A stretch of 62,390 bases of DNA from Candidatus Undinarchaeales archaeon (GTDB lineage Archaea > SpSt-1190 > JASMDC01): positions 1 to 62,390 of the forward strand of contig JASMDC010000023.1 of the NCBI GenBank assembly GCA_030753015.1. The letters run 5' to 3'. Positions 25,961 through 35,122 of the stretch are shown one piece after another. A program made the position numbers and the translations under genes. Every line of letters starts with the position of its first letter. Position 1 is the first letter of the stretch. A model generated the notes under the pieces. That model did no database searches and was not told the origin of the DNA. It was given only the letters and a program-made list of their open reading frames with translations.

Positions 25961-27130
25961 TCATCCAAGCTCGAAGGTCCCGTAACGCCCACCGCCCCCT
26001 GGGAGAACGGTGAGCGCCCCCTTCCGGAAGGCCAGGACCCATAGGGCGACTTTCTCACCAGCGACGCGGGCGATGTCCTCCACCGACAGGTCCACAAGCA
26101 CTGCGATCTCACTCTCACCGGCGGCTACCAGCTGTCGCCATACGCGCACAACACGCTTCGAGGTCACCCCTTTCACGCCAAGGGAGAACGCGATGAGTTC
26201 TGCCAGTGGCATGATGCGGAGGTAGGGCGGGCGCCCTGTAGGGTGACGACCTTCAGGCAGGTCAGCGAGCCGGGCCACCCGCTCGCTCACACCGAACCGC
26301 ACAGCACCACCGCAGGAGCAGCGCCGGTCATCAGGGATCGCGCTCGGGGCGAAGAGACGATCACACGAGTTGCATGAGGATAGGTGGTACTTACCAAGCC
26401 GAGGGTCCAGGCCTACGTTCAGCTCCACATCGCTTCGTTCGATAGCGTGGCGTAGGGCGGGGAACGAGAGCTCGTCCATCCGTAGCCTCACGAACTCCCG
26501 ACCGATACGATGGGGCTGGGGCCCATGAGCGTCAGAGCACGAGAGGAAGGTTAGCTGGTGGAGCGACGAGATCGTGTCCGCCATGTCGGTGTCCGCAGAG
26601 AGCCCCAGTTCCAGGAAGCGGACGTCTGCGACACGGTCCCGGTAACAGGCTTCTACCGAGGTGAAGGCGCCCTCCCGAAGGAGGCTGCGGTGGGGAGTGA
26701 ACGCATGGGCGGGGCCGATGATGCCGCCCACATCCCGTACTATCTCCGCGATCCCTGCACCGTCCATCCGCAGGTGTGGGCGAGCGTTCGAGGTGACGTT
26801 AGCTCCCGTTGCAGCGATGCGTTCGCCAAGGTCCTCGGCAGCGTCGAGGGAGGGCAAGATGACGAGGTGGTGCACCATGTCCTTGTCCTCCAACTCCGTC
26901 TGTGCCACGAAGAGGGTGCCGTTCGCTGCGCGATAAAGGCCATCCTCCTCCTCAATGAGATGCTCGCGCAGATGGGCGATCCATCCCGGGTGCTGTGCAT
27001 CCCCGGTCCCCATGAGCGTAAGTCCCTTCTCTGCAGCGTGATGCGCTAGGGTGGGAATGTCCATGTAGCGGGATACGCCTATTGCGTGGCGTGAGTGGAG
27101 ATGGAGATCGGCGTCCAGCACCGTCGACAT
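25961..27130 (-). CDS. Endonuclease Q-like PHP-domain DNA repair nuclease
   Basis: 389 residues. A PHP metal-dependent phosphoesterase domain starts ADLHLHSRHA, with the metal ligands in TGDAQHPGW and the later SDAHGPQ. A zinc-finger segment (CNSCDRLF...RRCSCGG) and a C-terminal helical helix-hairpin-like region follow. This layout matches EndoQ, which cuts DNA 5' of deaminated bases (uracil, hypoxanthine) and abasic sites. The gene starts 3 bases after the stop of the beta-CASP-like gene, so the pair forms one transcript. Confidence 0.88.
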   Translation of the reverse strand: MSTVLDADLHLHSRHAIGVSRYMDIPTLAHHAAEKGLTLMGTGDAQHPGWIAHLREHLIEEEDGLYRAANGTLFVAQTELEDKDMVHHLVILPSLDAAEDLGERIAATGANVTSNARPHLRMDGAGIAEIVRDVGGIIGPAHAFTPHRSLLREGAFTSVEACYRDRVADVRFLELGLSADTDMADTISSLHQLTFLSCSDAHGPQPHRIGREFVRLRMDELSFPALRHAIERSDVELNVGLDPRLGKYHLSSCNSCDRLFAPSAIPDDRRCSCGGAVRFGVSERVARLADLPEGRHPTGRPPYLRIMPLAELIAFSLGVKGVTSKRVVRVWRQLVAAGESEIAVLVDLSVEDIARVAGEKVALWVLAFRKGALTVLPGGGGRYGTFELG

Positions 27131-27133
27131 GGT

Positions 27134-28093
27134 CTATCGCCCCAAGGGTGTTGTCTCGATACCGAACCGGTCCGCAACCGCCTTGGCAAGTCGTTTGTTG
27201 GAGCCGTGGACGGTGTACACATGACGGGGCGATGTGGCGGCGACCAGGTTCATGAGCCCTTGGAAGTCAGCGTGATTGCTGAGGGGGAAGCAACGGTGAC
27301 GGCGACTTCCCCAACCCGTGACCAGGGCTGTGACCACGGGACGGTGTGTGAGCCTGGCATAGGCCGCCCGGGCGGCATCCAGTGTCCGGGGTGGTGTCAC
27401 CAGGACGAACGTGTCCATGGCCGCCTCCTGACCCTCGGGAGAGCTTGCCGAGACTGCGTCGCCAACGGATACACCATGACGCTCGCACAAGGCATTGAGC
27501 TGGGCGATGTCCTCATGTACCAGTACGGGGACGCCCGTCTCCTCCGTCAGGATACGCACGAGCTCCTGGGCCTTACCGAAGGTGTATGCTCCAAACACCA
27601 CCGAGCCGTGCATCTCTCTGGTGACCCGCTTGACCCACCGCACGATATCAGCACGCACATCCTCCCTGCGAGGGAAGCGATGTCGAGGATCGCCATAGGT
27701 CGAGTCCATGACAAGGACATCGCATGCCACATGCTCGGGCGAAACACCGAAGGCGTTCTCCTGGTCGCAGTAGTCGCCAGTGAATGTCAGCGCAAGACCG
27801 TCCCCCTCCACATGGAGCATCGTCGCGCCCGGTGCGTGACTGGATGAAAGGAAGCGGCATGTGTAGGGGCCGAACCGGGTCCGTTCCGCGGGGACGTGGT
27901 CACGACCGGTACGAGCGCGCATCACATCGAAGGTGAGCGGCGAGGCCAGCACTGGGGCCGAACGCCGTCGTGGCACATGGTCCATATGTGCATGGGAGAC
28001 GAACGTGACGTCCGCCCGGGGCGTGGAGCGATCAAGGGAGAGCACCTCCCCGTCGAGCTCGAGCTCCAGATCAGATATGGAGGAGAGCGGCAT
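27134..28093 (-). CDS. Metallo-beta-lactamase / beta-CASP-like exonuclease family protein
   Basis: 319 residues, the usual length for the COG1236 exonuclease-like family. Metal-binding motifs are VSHAHMDH, SSSHAPGA, LTFTGDY and the late LSNHADFQGL. Such enzymes process RNA or DNA ends. The upstream frame crosses the divergent promoter, so the ATG at 28093 is taken as the start; a TATA box at 28142-28149 predicts transcription about 25 bases upstream of it. Sharing a transcript with endonuclease Q suggests a role in DNA repair end-processing. That role is inference. Confidence 0.82.
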   Translation of the reverse strand: MPLSSISDLELELDGEVLSLDRSTPRADVTFVSHAHMDHVPRRRSAPVLASPLTFDVMRARTGRDHVPAERTRFGPYTCRFLSSSHAPGATMLHVEGDGLALTFTGDYCDQENAFGVSPEHVACDVLVMDSTYGDPRHRFPRREDVRADIVRWVKRVTREMHGSVVFGAYTFGKAQELVRILTEETGVPVLVHEDIAQLNALCERHGVSVGDAVSASSPEGQEAAMDTFVLVTPPRTLDAARAAYARLTHRPVVTALVTGWGSRRHRCFPLSNHADFQGLMNLVAATSPRHVYTVHGSNKRLAKAVADRFGIETTPLGR

Positions 28094-28139
28094 GGATCGG
28101 TGGACACCCCTTCGGTCCCGTATGTGGCTCTGGCCGGTA

Positions 28140-28151
28140 TTTTTATATATG
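28140..28151. promoter_or_regulatory. Bidirectional TATA box
   Basis: TTTTTATATATG carries TTTATATA on the plus strand and TATATAAA read backward. It lies about 34 bases before the ATG at 28180 and 52 bases before the one at 28093. One element probably drives both divergent operons. Confidence 0.55.
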
Positions 28152-28179
28152 TGCATCGCCCCCATCCCGAGGGAGTAGT

Positions 28180-29136
28180 ATGGGGTTTCTTGATTGGGTG
28201 CGTCTCTACACGTCGGCACTCATGTATCGACGCGACTCCTCCCGTCTCATGCAGATGAGCCTTGCTGTGTCGACCCTTTGGCTCACGCTCTTGCTCCTCC
28301 CGTACATCCCAAATGCGGCCACGCTACCCCGAATAGGACCCCTCTACCGTTTCGCCACATTGCCCATCCCCGTTATCGGGACCACGGTGGGCACGGTCAT
28401 CCTCCTCCTCGTCCCTCCGCTGATGGGGATCGTCGTGGTCTCGCTCTCTTTGTTCCAGGAACAGCACGGCTACATGCCGCGTACCCCTACCGAGAGCGCC
28501 GAAGCGTTCGGGACCTTCAGGGGGTTCCTGGACGACGCGTCCGCAATCGACGTCGGCCTCGTGGTGTTCAGGGGGCTGGCGGCCATGTTCCATTGGCTAG
28601 GTGTGAGCATTCTGCTAATATTCTCCACTGTCGTAGGCGCGCTCCGCTCTGTCATGGGCGCAGAGGTAGAGGACGTGTTCTACATCCCTGCTCGCCCCAT
28701 GACCCTTGACGGTCTCACTGATGCTCTCGCCGATGGTATGCGTGCTACCGGCACACCTCCGCTCTTCATTGTGGCCAGCGAGCGCTCTAAGGAAGCACCG
28801 TCGACCGTCATGCGAGTGGTGGTGGCCTTCCTGGGGAGAGCCCTGGGGCCCATTGTGCTCATCAGTGCCGAGCGCCTCCGCATCCTCGTGACAGGTGGCG
28901 ATATCACGGCCCTGGGCGGGATGCAGGCTGTTCGCCAGCTCTATCTCCAAGCCTCGCCCCGGATCGGCCCCCACATTATCGCATCCGAGCACCCACTGGC
29001 ACGGAAGCTGGAAGCGTCCCTGAACGATGGCCAAATGACATCCTGGAATGAGCTCAATGACCTCCTCTCTCAAGAGGGAGTTACACTGCGTGAGGTGGCG
29101 TTGCTGGCCGACAAAGCCGGTCAATCCCGCTCGTGA
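28180..29136 (+). CDS. Membrane protein, function unknown
   Basis: 318 residues with two membrane helices near the N-terminus (about 28-42 and 60-86), a third near 140-155, and a possible fourth around 205-225. The connecting segments are soluble. No catalytic motif is evident. It is followed after 26 bases by the gene for the giant cysteine-rich surface protein, so the two are probably co-transcribed from the bidirectional TATA box. No family recognised. Confidence 0.65.
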   Translation: MGFLDWVRLYTSALMYRRDSSRLMQMSLAVSTLWLTLLLLPYIPNAATLPRIGPLYRFATLPIPVIGTTVGTVILLLVPPLMGIVVVSLSLFQEQHGYMPRTPTESAEAFGTFRGFLDDASAIDVGLVVFRGLAAMFHWLGVSILLIFSTVVGALRSVMGAEVEDVFYIPARPMTLDGLTDALADGMRATGTPPLFIVASERSKEAPSTVMRVVVAFLGRALGPIVLISAERLRILVTGGDITALGGMQAVRQLYLQASPRIGPHIIASEHPLARKLEASLNDGQMTSWNELNDLLSQEGVTLREVALLADKAGQSRS

Positions 29137-29162
29137 GGTGATATGTAGTGGGGGATGATCTC

Positions 29163-32100
29163 ATGGCCGCTGTGGTGCTCGTGCTCGTGCTCACCTCGGC
29201 GACAGCGATCCCTGAGCTCGATGAGCTTGAACGCGCTGTCGTTCAACTGAGTGCCGGAGGTGCTGCCAGCGATTTCAGGGGTTGCGGCATGGGCGGTGAC
29301 GGAAAGGCGGACCTCGGTGACGATTGGGTGTGCACCGGCATCGAGGAGACACAGCTCCCCATGTTCAATGGGTACATGGACGCCTGCGAGACGCTGGGCA
29401 GCGCAGCGTATTGCTCCGCCGCTAAGCTTCTACTGGAGGCCGGGTCCACCGAGCGGGAAGGATGCAGTAGCTGCGGATGTGGCCCAGCTGAGCCTTTGTG
29501 CACGTATCTCGATACACAGACCGGCCTGGTACTGGCCGCGGCCCGGGCCTGCCGCGCCTTTGGTGGTGAGTACTGCAACACTACGCTCCTGTACGCATCA
29601 ACCCTCATAGTGAAGTGTGAGCAGTACGATGAGTGCTCCCGCAATGCGACCGTGGGTGCTGTCATGTCCGCTCTTGGTGAGGCATGCACAGCCACTGAGA
29701 ACAAGGAGGTGTGCAGCAACCTCTTCAAAGTAGTGGACGACCATATCGCCAGCACATCAGGTGCGGGCTTCCCCTCCATCGATCACCACTCCGCCCTCAT
29801 ACAGGGCCTTGCCCAGGCATGTGACCGGGGTTCCGTGGACGCTTGCGGGGTTCTCAAGGCGGCCGCCGCTGAGCCCCAGGACACCAACGATCCCCGCGAG
29901 CTTGTTTCCCTTCTGGATGCGTACACGGATGCATGTAACGTGCTCGATGGGAACGACACAGCCGGCGAGCACTGCCAACGTCTTTTCGACCTGATCACTC
30001 TTACAAAGCCCGTGTGTGGCCTAGAGGCGTGTGCGCAGGGCGATGTGGCCGGTCAGCTCATGCGAGCGCTTTTCCCCCTCTGTAGCGCGTTCGGCAAGGG
30101 GTGTGAAGAAGCGGAGTATATCGCCCGCCTCAAGGACACTCCGTGCGGCATCGGCCCGAACGGTAAAGCATCTCGCCACGACGACATATGGAACTGTGGT
30201 TCGGACAAGATCAGGGATGCTGGTTTTCTCATGCAGGGTTACGCTGCAGGCTGCCGCGCTAAGCCTGAGGAGCAATTCTGCCTAGCGCTCTCCCTGATGG
30301 CGGACACCGGGGCCGGGAGCGAGTCGGGCAGATGTGGCATGGAGGACGGCACCTCGGATGACGACGATGATTGGGACTGTGGCGGCGCCTGGGAGCAGGC
30401 TTCCTCCGCCATCGCCATGGTCAAGGCCTGCGAAGTGCTCGATCCCATGGTGAGGGATCCCTCATGCGAGGCGTCCAAGCGCCTCCTGCACGGCTACTCA
30501 ACGGTCTATGGCTGTACGGACTGCGGGTGCGGTATGCGGGATGACACTTCAGAGGGGTTGGACGATTGGGAGTGCGACACTGATTTCGCTCAGGGCACTA
30601 TGATGGTGATGTATGGGCAAGCCTGCCGAATATTTGGTTCCGAGTCGGAATATTGTACCGCGCTCAAGTACATGGCAGAGCGAGCAGCGGCCTTGTTCGT
30701 ACCTGATGAAAGCCCGGAAACGCATGCCATGCTCGCTCTTGGTTTTGCCGAGGCCTGTGAGCTCCTGGACAGTGGGCGCAGGGACGGCGCATTCTGCACG
30801 CATCTTTCCACGGTGCTCAAAGCAAACGATACGCTCGACTGTTGGCGCACACAGATAGGGCTCTGGTGCCGCGACGAAGTCGCTCAGGGCCTGCTCATGC
30901 TTTCATATGCACGAGGGTGCGATCTCCTTGAACTCCCCCGTGTCACGGGACCTTTCTGCACCCAGCTCCGCGACCTTGGATTGGGTGGGATTGACGAGAT
31001 CGTGACCAGTCAATTGGAACGTGAGGTCGTTTCAGTCATCGGGCTCTCAGACGTCTTCACATCCTCGGAGTTCGTGCTCACACTTGCATATGCCCGTGCA
31101 TGCGAGCTCACAGAAGTGCCATCTGAGGGGCCGTTCTGTCAGGAGTTCCTTATCCGGGGCGCAAAAGGCTCTGTGGACCGTATTAATCCGCTGTTCGGAT
31201 GCGGCCCTGCTTCAGCCGAGCGTATTGAGGGCGACTGGGATTGCGATCAGCCAGCCGCGCAGGGGGAGGCCATGATGGCCTATGCAAAGGCCCTCGAGCT
31301 GTGCTCTAGGGAGTTCACCATCCCCTGGGAGCTCTGCGAGATGCCGTTTCGACGATACCTACTCAGTCTTACGGAATCGTCATCGTGTGGACTTGGGGGG
31401 GCATCGGGAAAGGGTGCTTGGAACTGTGAGAACGGTGGATCACAAGGCATGGCCATTCTTGGCTATCTTGCCGCGTATGACGTGATCGATGACCTCCTGT
31501 TCACCTCCCCTTATCCCCTCTTCGGGCCGGTGCCCGATGCAAGCGAGCGGGAGAACCCTCTCTGCGATGATGGTAACAACTGCACGCAGGAGCGATGGAG
31601 CGGGACCGCATGTGTAACTGAGTTCCTGGAGTGCGGTCATGCTTGCGGCAAGGGGGGCGTATGCGATGGCGAGGGTAGATGCGAGGTGCTCGGACAGGTG
31701 AACGCCTCGTGCATATGCCCTGAAATGTGTGCATCAGGGCTGATATGCGCAGAGGGAACGTGCGCGTCCTCAATATGTGGTGATGGACTATGCGAGGACG
31801 AATGCACTAGCTGCCCGGAGGACTGCGTTCCCGATGACTGTCTGGGGGACGGTAATTGTGAACCGCCGATGGGAGAGACATGCGCCGTTACCGCAGAGGA
31901 TTGCCTATGCTTGCGAGGATTCATCTGCAAGCCCAAGCGAAAGCACTCAAGTGCGTCAGGATGCTATGAGATCAAATGCGGGGACAATTTCTGTGACAGC
32001 CCTGATGAGAGTTCAGTGACCTGTTGTGAGGACTGCCGATGCCCCCCCGATTACCAATGCAACACGGCGACCCACTCATGCACGCTCTCATGTGGTGATG

Positions 32101-32759
32101 GTACGTGCAATTCTGAAGAATGCGGAAAATGCCCCAAGGACTGTGCTCCCGGCGACTGCGAGAATGGTGTGTGCGAGACGGATATAGGCGAGAGCTGCCA
32201 GAACACTCGTGATTGCATTTGTCGTACCCATATTGATGCGAAGCCTGAGGAGATCTCCAAGGAAGGGGATCCCCTTCGTGTGTCATTCCTCATCGAGAAC
32301 CAAGGGAACATGAAAGAAACCTATGATATCAAGCTCAGGTCCTCGATCAACGGTGAAGATAAGGACAGGACCATCGAGCTATCCCCGGGACTCAACTACG
32401 AGATCGATACATCGGTCACCATGGCACCTGCGGGAGAGTACAGGGTCACCCTGATGGTGTCCCCCAGGAGCGTCAAACGCCCCCTCACCGAGACGACGCT
32501 CGTTATAGTGAGCGCTAAGAGCTTCCTTTCACGCGTTCTTGAAGACAGCCCTCTGCGGGTGCTCCTCGACCTCAAGGACACCATTGAGATCATGCTGTTA
32601 CTAGGGATGGCAATGTTATTCATCAATAGGGCGGTGAAACGGCATCGGCGGCCACGCTATCCGCAGGACTCTTACTTCCTCTACAACTACTATCCCCCTC
32701 AATGGTACACCCGGGAAGGCTATTACCAGTACCAACAACAGGGCGGACACGGTAGATAG
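29163..32759 (+). CDS. Giant cysteine-rich repeat surface protein with C-terminal membrane anchor
   Basis: About 1198 residues. A short signal peptide ends TSATA. Residues about 40-760 contain at least six units of the form CG...(D)DW.C followed by a helix QG..M..YA.AC and another Cys, perhaps a helical toroid or solenoid tied by disulfides. Residues about 800-1010 hold CGDGxC...CPxDC knots, resembling calcium-binding loops. A beta-sandwich like CARDB (LRVSFLIENQGNMKETYDIK) precedes one membrane helix (IEIMLLLGMAMLFI) and a cytosolic tail rich in Tyr. The ATG at 29163 follows GGGGGATG; a GTG at 29148 is possible. Probably an exported adhesin or envelope protein. Confidence 0.75.
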   Translation: MAAVVLVLVLTSATAIPELDELERAVVQLSAGGAASDFRGCGMGGDGKADLGDDWVCTGIEETQLPMFNGYMDACETLGSAAYCSAAKLLLEAGSTEREGCSSCGCGPAEPLCTYLDTQTGLVLAAARACRAFGGEYCNTTLLYASTLIVKCEQYDECSRNATVGAVMSALGEACTATENKEVCSNLFKVVDDHIASTSGAGFPSIDHHSALIQGLAQACDRGSVDACGVLKAAAAEPQDTNDPRELVSLLDAYTDACNVLDGNDTAGEHCQRLFDLITLTKPVCGLEACAQGDVAGQLMRALFPLCSAFGKGCEEAEYIARLKDTPCGIGPNGKASRHDDIWNCGSDKIRDAGFLMQGYAAGCRAKPEEQFCLALSLMADTGAGSESGRCGMEDGTSDDDDDWDCGGAWEQASSAIAMVKACEVLDPMVRDPSCEASKRLLHGYSTVYGCTDCGCGMRDDTSEGLDDWECDTDFAQGTMMVMYGQACRIFGSESEYCTALKYMAERAAALFVPDESPETHAMLALGFAEACELLDSGRRDGAFCTHLSTVLKANDTLDCWRTQIGLWCRDEVAQGLLMLSYARGCDLLELPRVTGPFCTQLRDLGLGGIDEIVTSQLEREVVSVIGLSDVFTSSEFVLTLAYARACELTEVPSEGPFCQEFLIRGAKGSVDRINPLFGCGPASAERIEGDWDCDQPAAQGEAMMAYAKALELCSREFTIPWELCEMPFRRYLLSLTESSSCGLGGASGKGAWNCENGGSQGMAILGYLAAYDVIDDLLFTSPYPLFGPVPDASERENPLCDDGNNCTQERWSGTACVTEFLECGHACGKGGVCDGEGRCEVLGQVNASCICPEMCASGLICAEGTCASSICGDGLCEDECTSCPEDCVPDDCLGDGNCEPPMGETCAVTAEDCLCLRGFICKPKRKHSSASGCYEIKCGDNFCDSPDESSVTCCEDCRCPPDYQCNTATHSCTLSCGDGTCNSEECGKCPKDCAPGDCENGVCETDIGESCQNTRDCICRTHIDAKPEEISKEGDPLRVSFLIENQGNMKETYDIKLRSSINGEDKDRTIELSPGLNYEIDTSVTMAPAGEYRVTLMVSPRSVKRPLTETTLVIVSAKSFLSRVLEDSPLRVLLDLKDTIEIMLLLGMAMLFINRAVKRHRRPRYPQDSYFLYNYYPPQWYTREGYYQYQQQGGHGR

Positions 32760-32797
32760 AGATATCCAGCATAGAAAAAGTACTGCCGGGATACTAG

Positions 32798-32838
32798 GAA
32801 AATAAAACAAAATACGGGCCCCCTGAGAGGGGGACCCG
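32798..32838 (-). terminator. Hairpin terminator of the leftward membrane cassette
   Basis: On the minus strand CGGGUCCCCC pairs with GGGGGCCCG around a short loop and is followed by UAUUUUGUUUUAUUUU. The one mismatch on the plus strand becomes a U-G pair on the minus strand, so the element is oriented leftward. Confidence 0.7.
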
Positions 32839-32864
32839 TTGTTAGTACCCCGGATCGTGTCGTC

Positions 32865-33041
32865 CTACGAGTGGTCTTCCATGATGTAGATCACGGCCAC
32901 GCCCATGACCAGCAACATGACCATTGCCTCGATGCTTCCTGTCCCGAAGGGAATGATCTGATCAGCGCCCGGGCTCGTCATGAACAGTATCATGACGATA
33001 ACGATGGCGATGATTCCCGTAATCTTGTTCGACATTGACAT
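32865..33041 (-). CDS. 58-residue two-helix membrane peptide
   Basis: A short gene reading MSMSNKITGIIAIVIVMILF, then a short external loop (MTSPGADQIIPFGTGS), and a second helix (EAMVMLLVMGVAVIYIM) ending EDHS. It starts two bases after the stop of the 104-residue gene and ends about 25 bases before the terminator. It is thus the last gene of the leftward cassette. The second ATG, two codons in, is an equal candidate start. A hairpin of two helices of this size could be a pore or pilin-like subunit; function unknown. Confidence 0.6.
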   Translation of the reverse strand: MSMSNKITGIIAIVIVMILFMTSPGADQIIPFGTGSIEAMVMLLVMGVAVIYIMEDHS

Positions 33042-33043
33042 CT

Positions 33044-33358
33044 CTAGTCACCACCCATTCCTGTGGCCATGCTCGCCACAAGGTACATGGACACGATCGC
33101 GAACAGCACGATGCCCAGGCGTGGCATGAAGCTGCCCAAGAGCGCCGCCAAGTCCAGGTAGTTGGCCGCATAGTACATGGTGTAGAACGCCGCCACTACC
33201 GCGATGATCGCACCCAACGCGTCCGTCTTCTCACCGAACACACGGGACTTCACGAATGATCCGTAGTACACGGCGAAAATTAAGAGATAGGACAGGAAGA
33301 AGTTGAAGAACCCTACCTCCTGAAGTTTTTCTACCATGTATCCAAAGCTTGCTACCAT
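33044..33358 (-). CDS. Small polytopic membrane protein (related to 33362-33886)
   Basis: 104 residues with three membrane helices. Its start, VEKLQEVGFFNFFLSYLLIF followed by AVYYGSFVKSRVFGE, matches the neighbouring protein's LEQFGFFQYVLPFILMFAVF followed by YGVLRKAQVFDR. The two are shared-origin paralogues, this one lacking the C-terminal helices. Membrane proteins of this pattern occur in many archaea, including DPANN lineages, without assigned function. The frames are separated by only a few bases from both neighbours. Confidence 0.7.
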   Translation of the reverse strand: MVASFGYMVEKLQEVGFFNFFLSYLLIFAVYYGSFVKSRVFGEKTDALGAIIAVVAAFYTMYYAANYLDLAALLGSFMPRLGIVLFAIVSMYLVASMATGMGGD

Positions 33359-33361
33359 AAT

Positions 33362-33886
33362 CTATACCCCCTGTCCTCCAGCACTCGGACCCTCGCCGGC
33401 CAGCCACGATACCCCGTATATCACCATGATGACGATGAAGAGGCTCGTAACGGTATCCTCATCGAGACCAGCACTATTAGGGAGTATTGCTTCCATCATA
33501 CCTGACTCCGCAGCGATCTTATGTATGAACATGAAAATCGCCATGAACATCAGTATGCGGAGGAGTTTACCCTCGATCTTCAGGCTGTCCATGATGTTGA
33601 ACAGGAAGGTCGAGACCATCCCCGCCAACAGGATGAACAGCAGGACAAGTCCTACGTTCGCAATGAAGGTCGCGAGCAGGTCCTGTAGCATCTCCATCTG
33701 GTAAGCGTAGTACAGGGTGAACGAGGCGGCAACGAAGGCGATAGTACCATTGATATTATCACGGTCAAACACCTGCGCCTTCCGCAGAACGCCGTAGAAG
33801 ACGGCGAACATCAGGATAAAAGGCAGGACATACTGGAAGAAACCGAATTGTTCCAGTATTCCGACCGCTTTGTCTATTTCCGGCAT
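33362..33886 (-). CDS. Polytopic membrane protein of the FGFFQYVLPFILMFAVFYG type
   Basis: 174 residues with four or five membrane helices. The N-terminal amphipathic segment and the signature described for its shorter paralogue (33044-33358) are followed by helices at about 48-62, 75-95 and 107-125. A last helix near 150-165 ends in a Gly-rich tail. The cassette around it contains only membrane or coiled-coil proteins, which suggests a multi-subunit membrane assembly. Function unknown. Confidence 0.7.
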   Translation of the reverse strand: MPEIDKAVGILEQFGFFQYVLPFILMFAVFYGVLRKAQVFDRDNINGTIAFVAASFTLYYAYQMEMLQDLLATFIANVGLVLLFILLAGMVSTFLFNIMDSLKIEGKLLRILMFMAIFMFIHKIAAESGMMEAILPNSAGLDEDTVTSLFIVIMVIYGVSWLAGEGPSAGGQGV

Positions 33887-33943
33887 CTTTCACATCCTCC
33901 TTGTTGCCGAGAAGGTACAGGGAGAGGGGAGGAGGGGTCGGAT

Positions 33944-34447
33944 CTATCTCTTCCGGCCCCTCTTCTTATCCTTGTCCTCCTCTCTTTCCAAGAGCTTGCG
34001 CTCTATGGATTCGATCTTTTCGAGCTCTTTCTCCTCTCTCTCAAGAAGCTCCTCTTTGTGCTTCTCGATCTTCTCAATCTTCTCGAGCTCTTTTTCCTCA
34101 CGTTTCTCAATCTCTTCGATCCGCTTGAGCTCCGTAAGCATACTCTCCAGCTCGAACCCGATATGGATTCCCTCCATATAGATCCGAATGAGCCAGAGCT
34201 CACGGGCGATCAGCAGGAGGGCAAGGGCGCCCGCCCACGGGATCACGTACTCGGCCGTCGTCTTGCTGATATTCGTGATCGGATTATCCGCTACCGAATC
34301 CCCGACCATGAGCAGATATGCTACATTGATCGCGATGAGCCCTGTGAACAACATTGACAGGACTATGAGCAGGTCTTGGACTGCCCGCTCTCCCATCTCG
34401 ATCCTCGATACCGCCTCATTGGCCCGGGTCGATCGTATCTCAGACAT
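33944..34447 (-). CDS. Two-helix membrane protein with long charged coiled coil
   Basis: 167 residues. Two membrane helices (about 24-46 and 64-84) are followed by ELWLIRIYMEGIHIG and a coiled coil of some 75 residues made almost wholly of Glu, Lys, Arg, Ile and Leu (repeated EKIEKIEKH, EREEKELEKI). It ends in the basic DKKRGRKR. The two-helix part and the RELWLIR motif match the shorter protein at 36399-36737 (KELWIARKRLE) in the rightward cassette. It has its own TATA box at 34483-34490. The coiled coil is cytosolic and could tether partners or nucleic acid. Confidence 0.72.
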   Translation of the reverse strand: MSEIRSTRANEAVSRIEMGERAVQDLLIVLSMLFTGLIAINVAYLLMVGDSVADNPITNISKTTAEYVIPWAGALALLLIARELWLIRIYMEGIHIGFELESMLTELKRIEEIEKREEKELEKIEKIEKHKEELLEREEKELEKIESIERKLLEREEDKDKKRGRKR

Positions 34448-34482
34448 ATTCGTTACCTCTACCGACGGCCTATTGTTACTGC

Positions 34483-34490
34483 TTTATATA
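34483..34490 (-). promoter_or_regulatory. TATA box inside the leftward cassette
   Basis: A perfect minus-strand TATATAAA lies between the genes at 34514-35122 and 33944-34447, predicting a start near 34460 and a 13-nt leader. The cassette can be transcribed as two units. Confidence 0.55.
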
Positions 34491-34513
34491 TACTATCTCA
34501 AGCGAGCGAGCAC

Positions 34514-35122
34514 CTACTGCCCGCGCCCCTCTATGGTACGCCCGACCTCTGAGAGGTACTGGATGGCGTTCTTGCTGTGCAGGATCTGCCTGTTCAGGTT
34601 GAATCCGTACAGGATGTGCCCGAGAGTCCACCAGAAGATCATCATGGTGAACAGCAGACTGATCATGGCGACCAGCGTGTCGTTGAACAGCGACGTCAGC
34701 TCAACCGCAAGGTTGAAGTACGCACCTGTCCGCGCGGCGAAGATCGCCAGACAGAACGCAATGACCTGAGCCGTCCACTTCCGCATGAAGCCCATGAAGA
34801 GCAACATGTCATACAGGATGGCGAACATCAGGATGGCCGGGATCAGGAAGAAGAACAGCATCAGGGGGAAGTCCCTGCACGAGCCGTTCATTATGTAGCC
34901 CGACCTTTCCAGAGCGTTGCACTCATACCTGGCCTGGATAAAGGTCTCTTCGCCAAAGACAGCCTCGGCGAACTCTTCGAACACGTCCGCGATCTTCTCG
35001 AACGCGTTGTTTCCGCCGCCGCGATTCCTACTGGCGTAACTGGTCCCTCGGACCGCTGCGGTTCCGAGGGTGTTCATTAGCAGCAATGCGATTAGCACCA
35101 CTGCCGCTATATTTTTCGTCAT
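34514..35122 (-). CDS. Signal-peptide polytopic membrane protein, cassette paralogue 1
   Basis: 202 residues. A signal-like helix (IAAVVLIALLLMNTLGTAAV) and an exported loop with two cysteines (YECNALERSGYIMNGSC) lead to four membrane helices. The sequence ILYDMLLFMGFMRKWTAQVI...FWWTLGHILYGFN...NAIQYLSEV aligns with the protein at 35612-36355 (YIFKDMMLLFTFL...KAIQYQMYEV). A GGAGGTGG ribosome site precedes the ATG, and the TATA box at 35178-35185 predicts a 33-nt leader. First gene of the leftward cassette. Function unknown. Confidence 0.72.
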   Translation of the reverse strand: MTKNIAAVVLIALLLMNTLGTAAVRGTSYASRNRGGGNNAFEKIADVFEEFAEAVFGEETFIQARYECNALERSGYIMNGSCRDFPLMLFFFLIPAILMFAILYDMLLFMGFMRKWTAQVIAFCLAIFAARTGAYFNLAVELTSLFNDTLVAMISLLFTMMIFWWTLGHILYGFNLNRQILHSKNAIQYLSEVGRTIEGRGQ

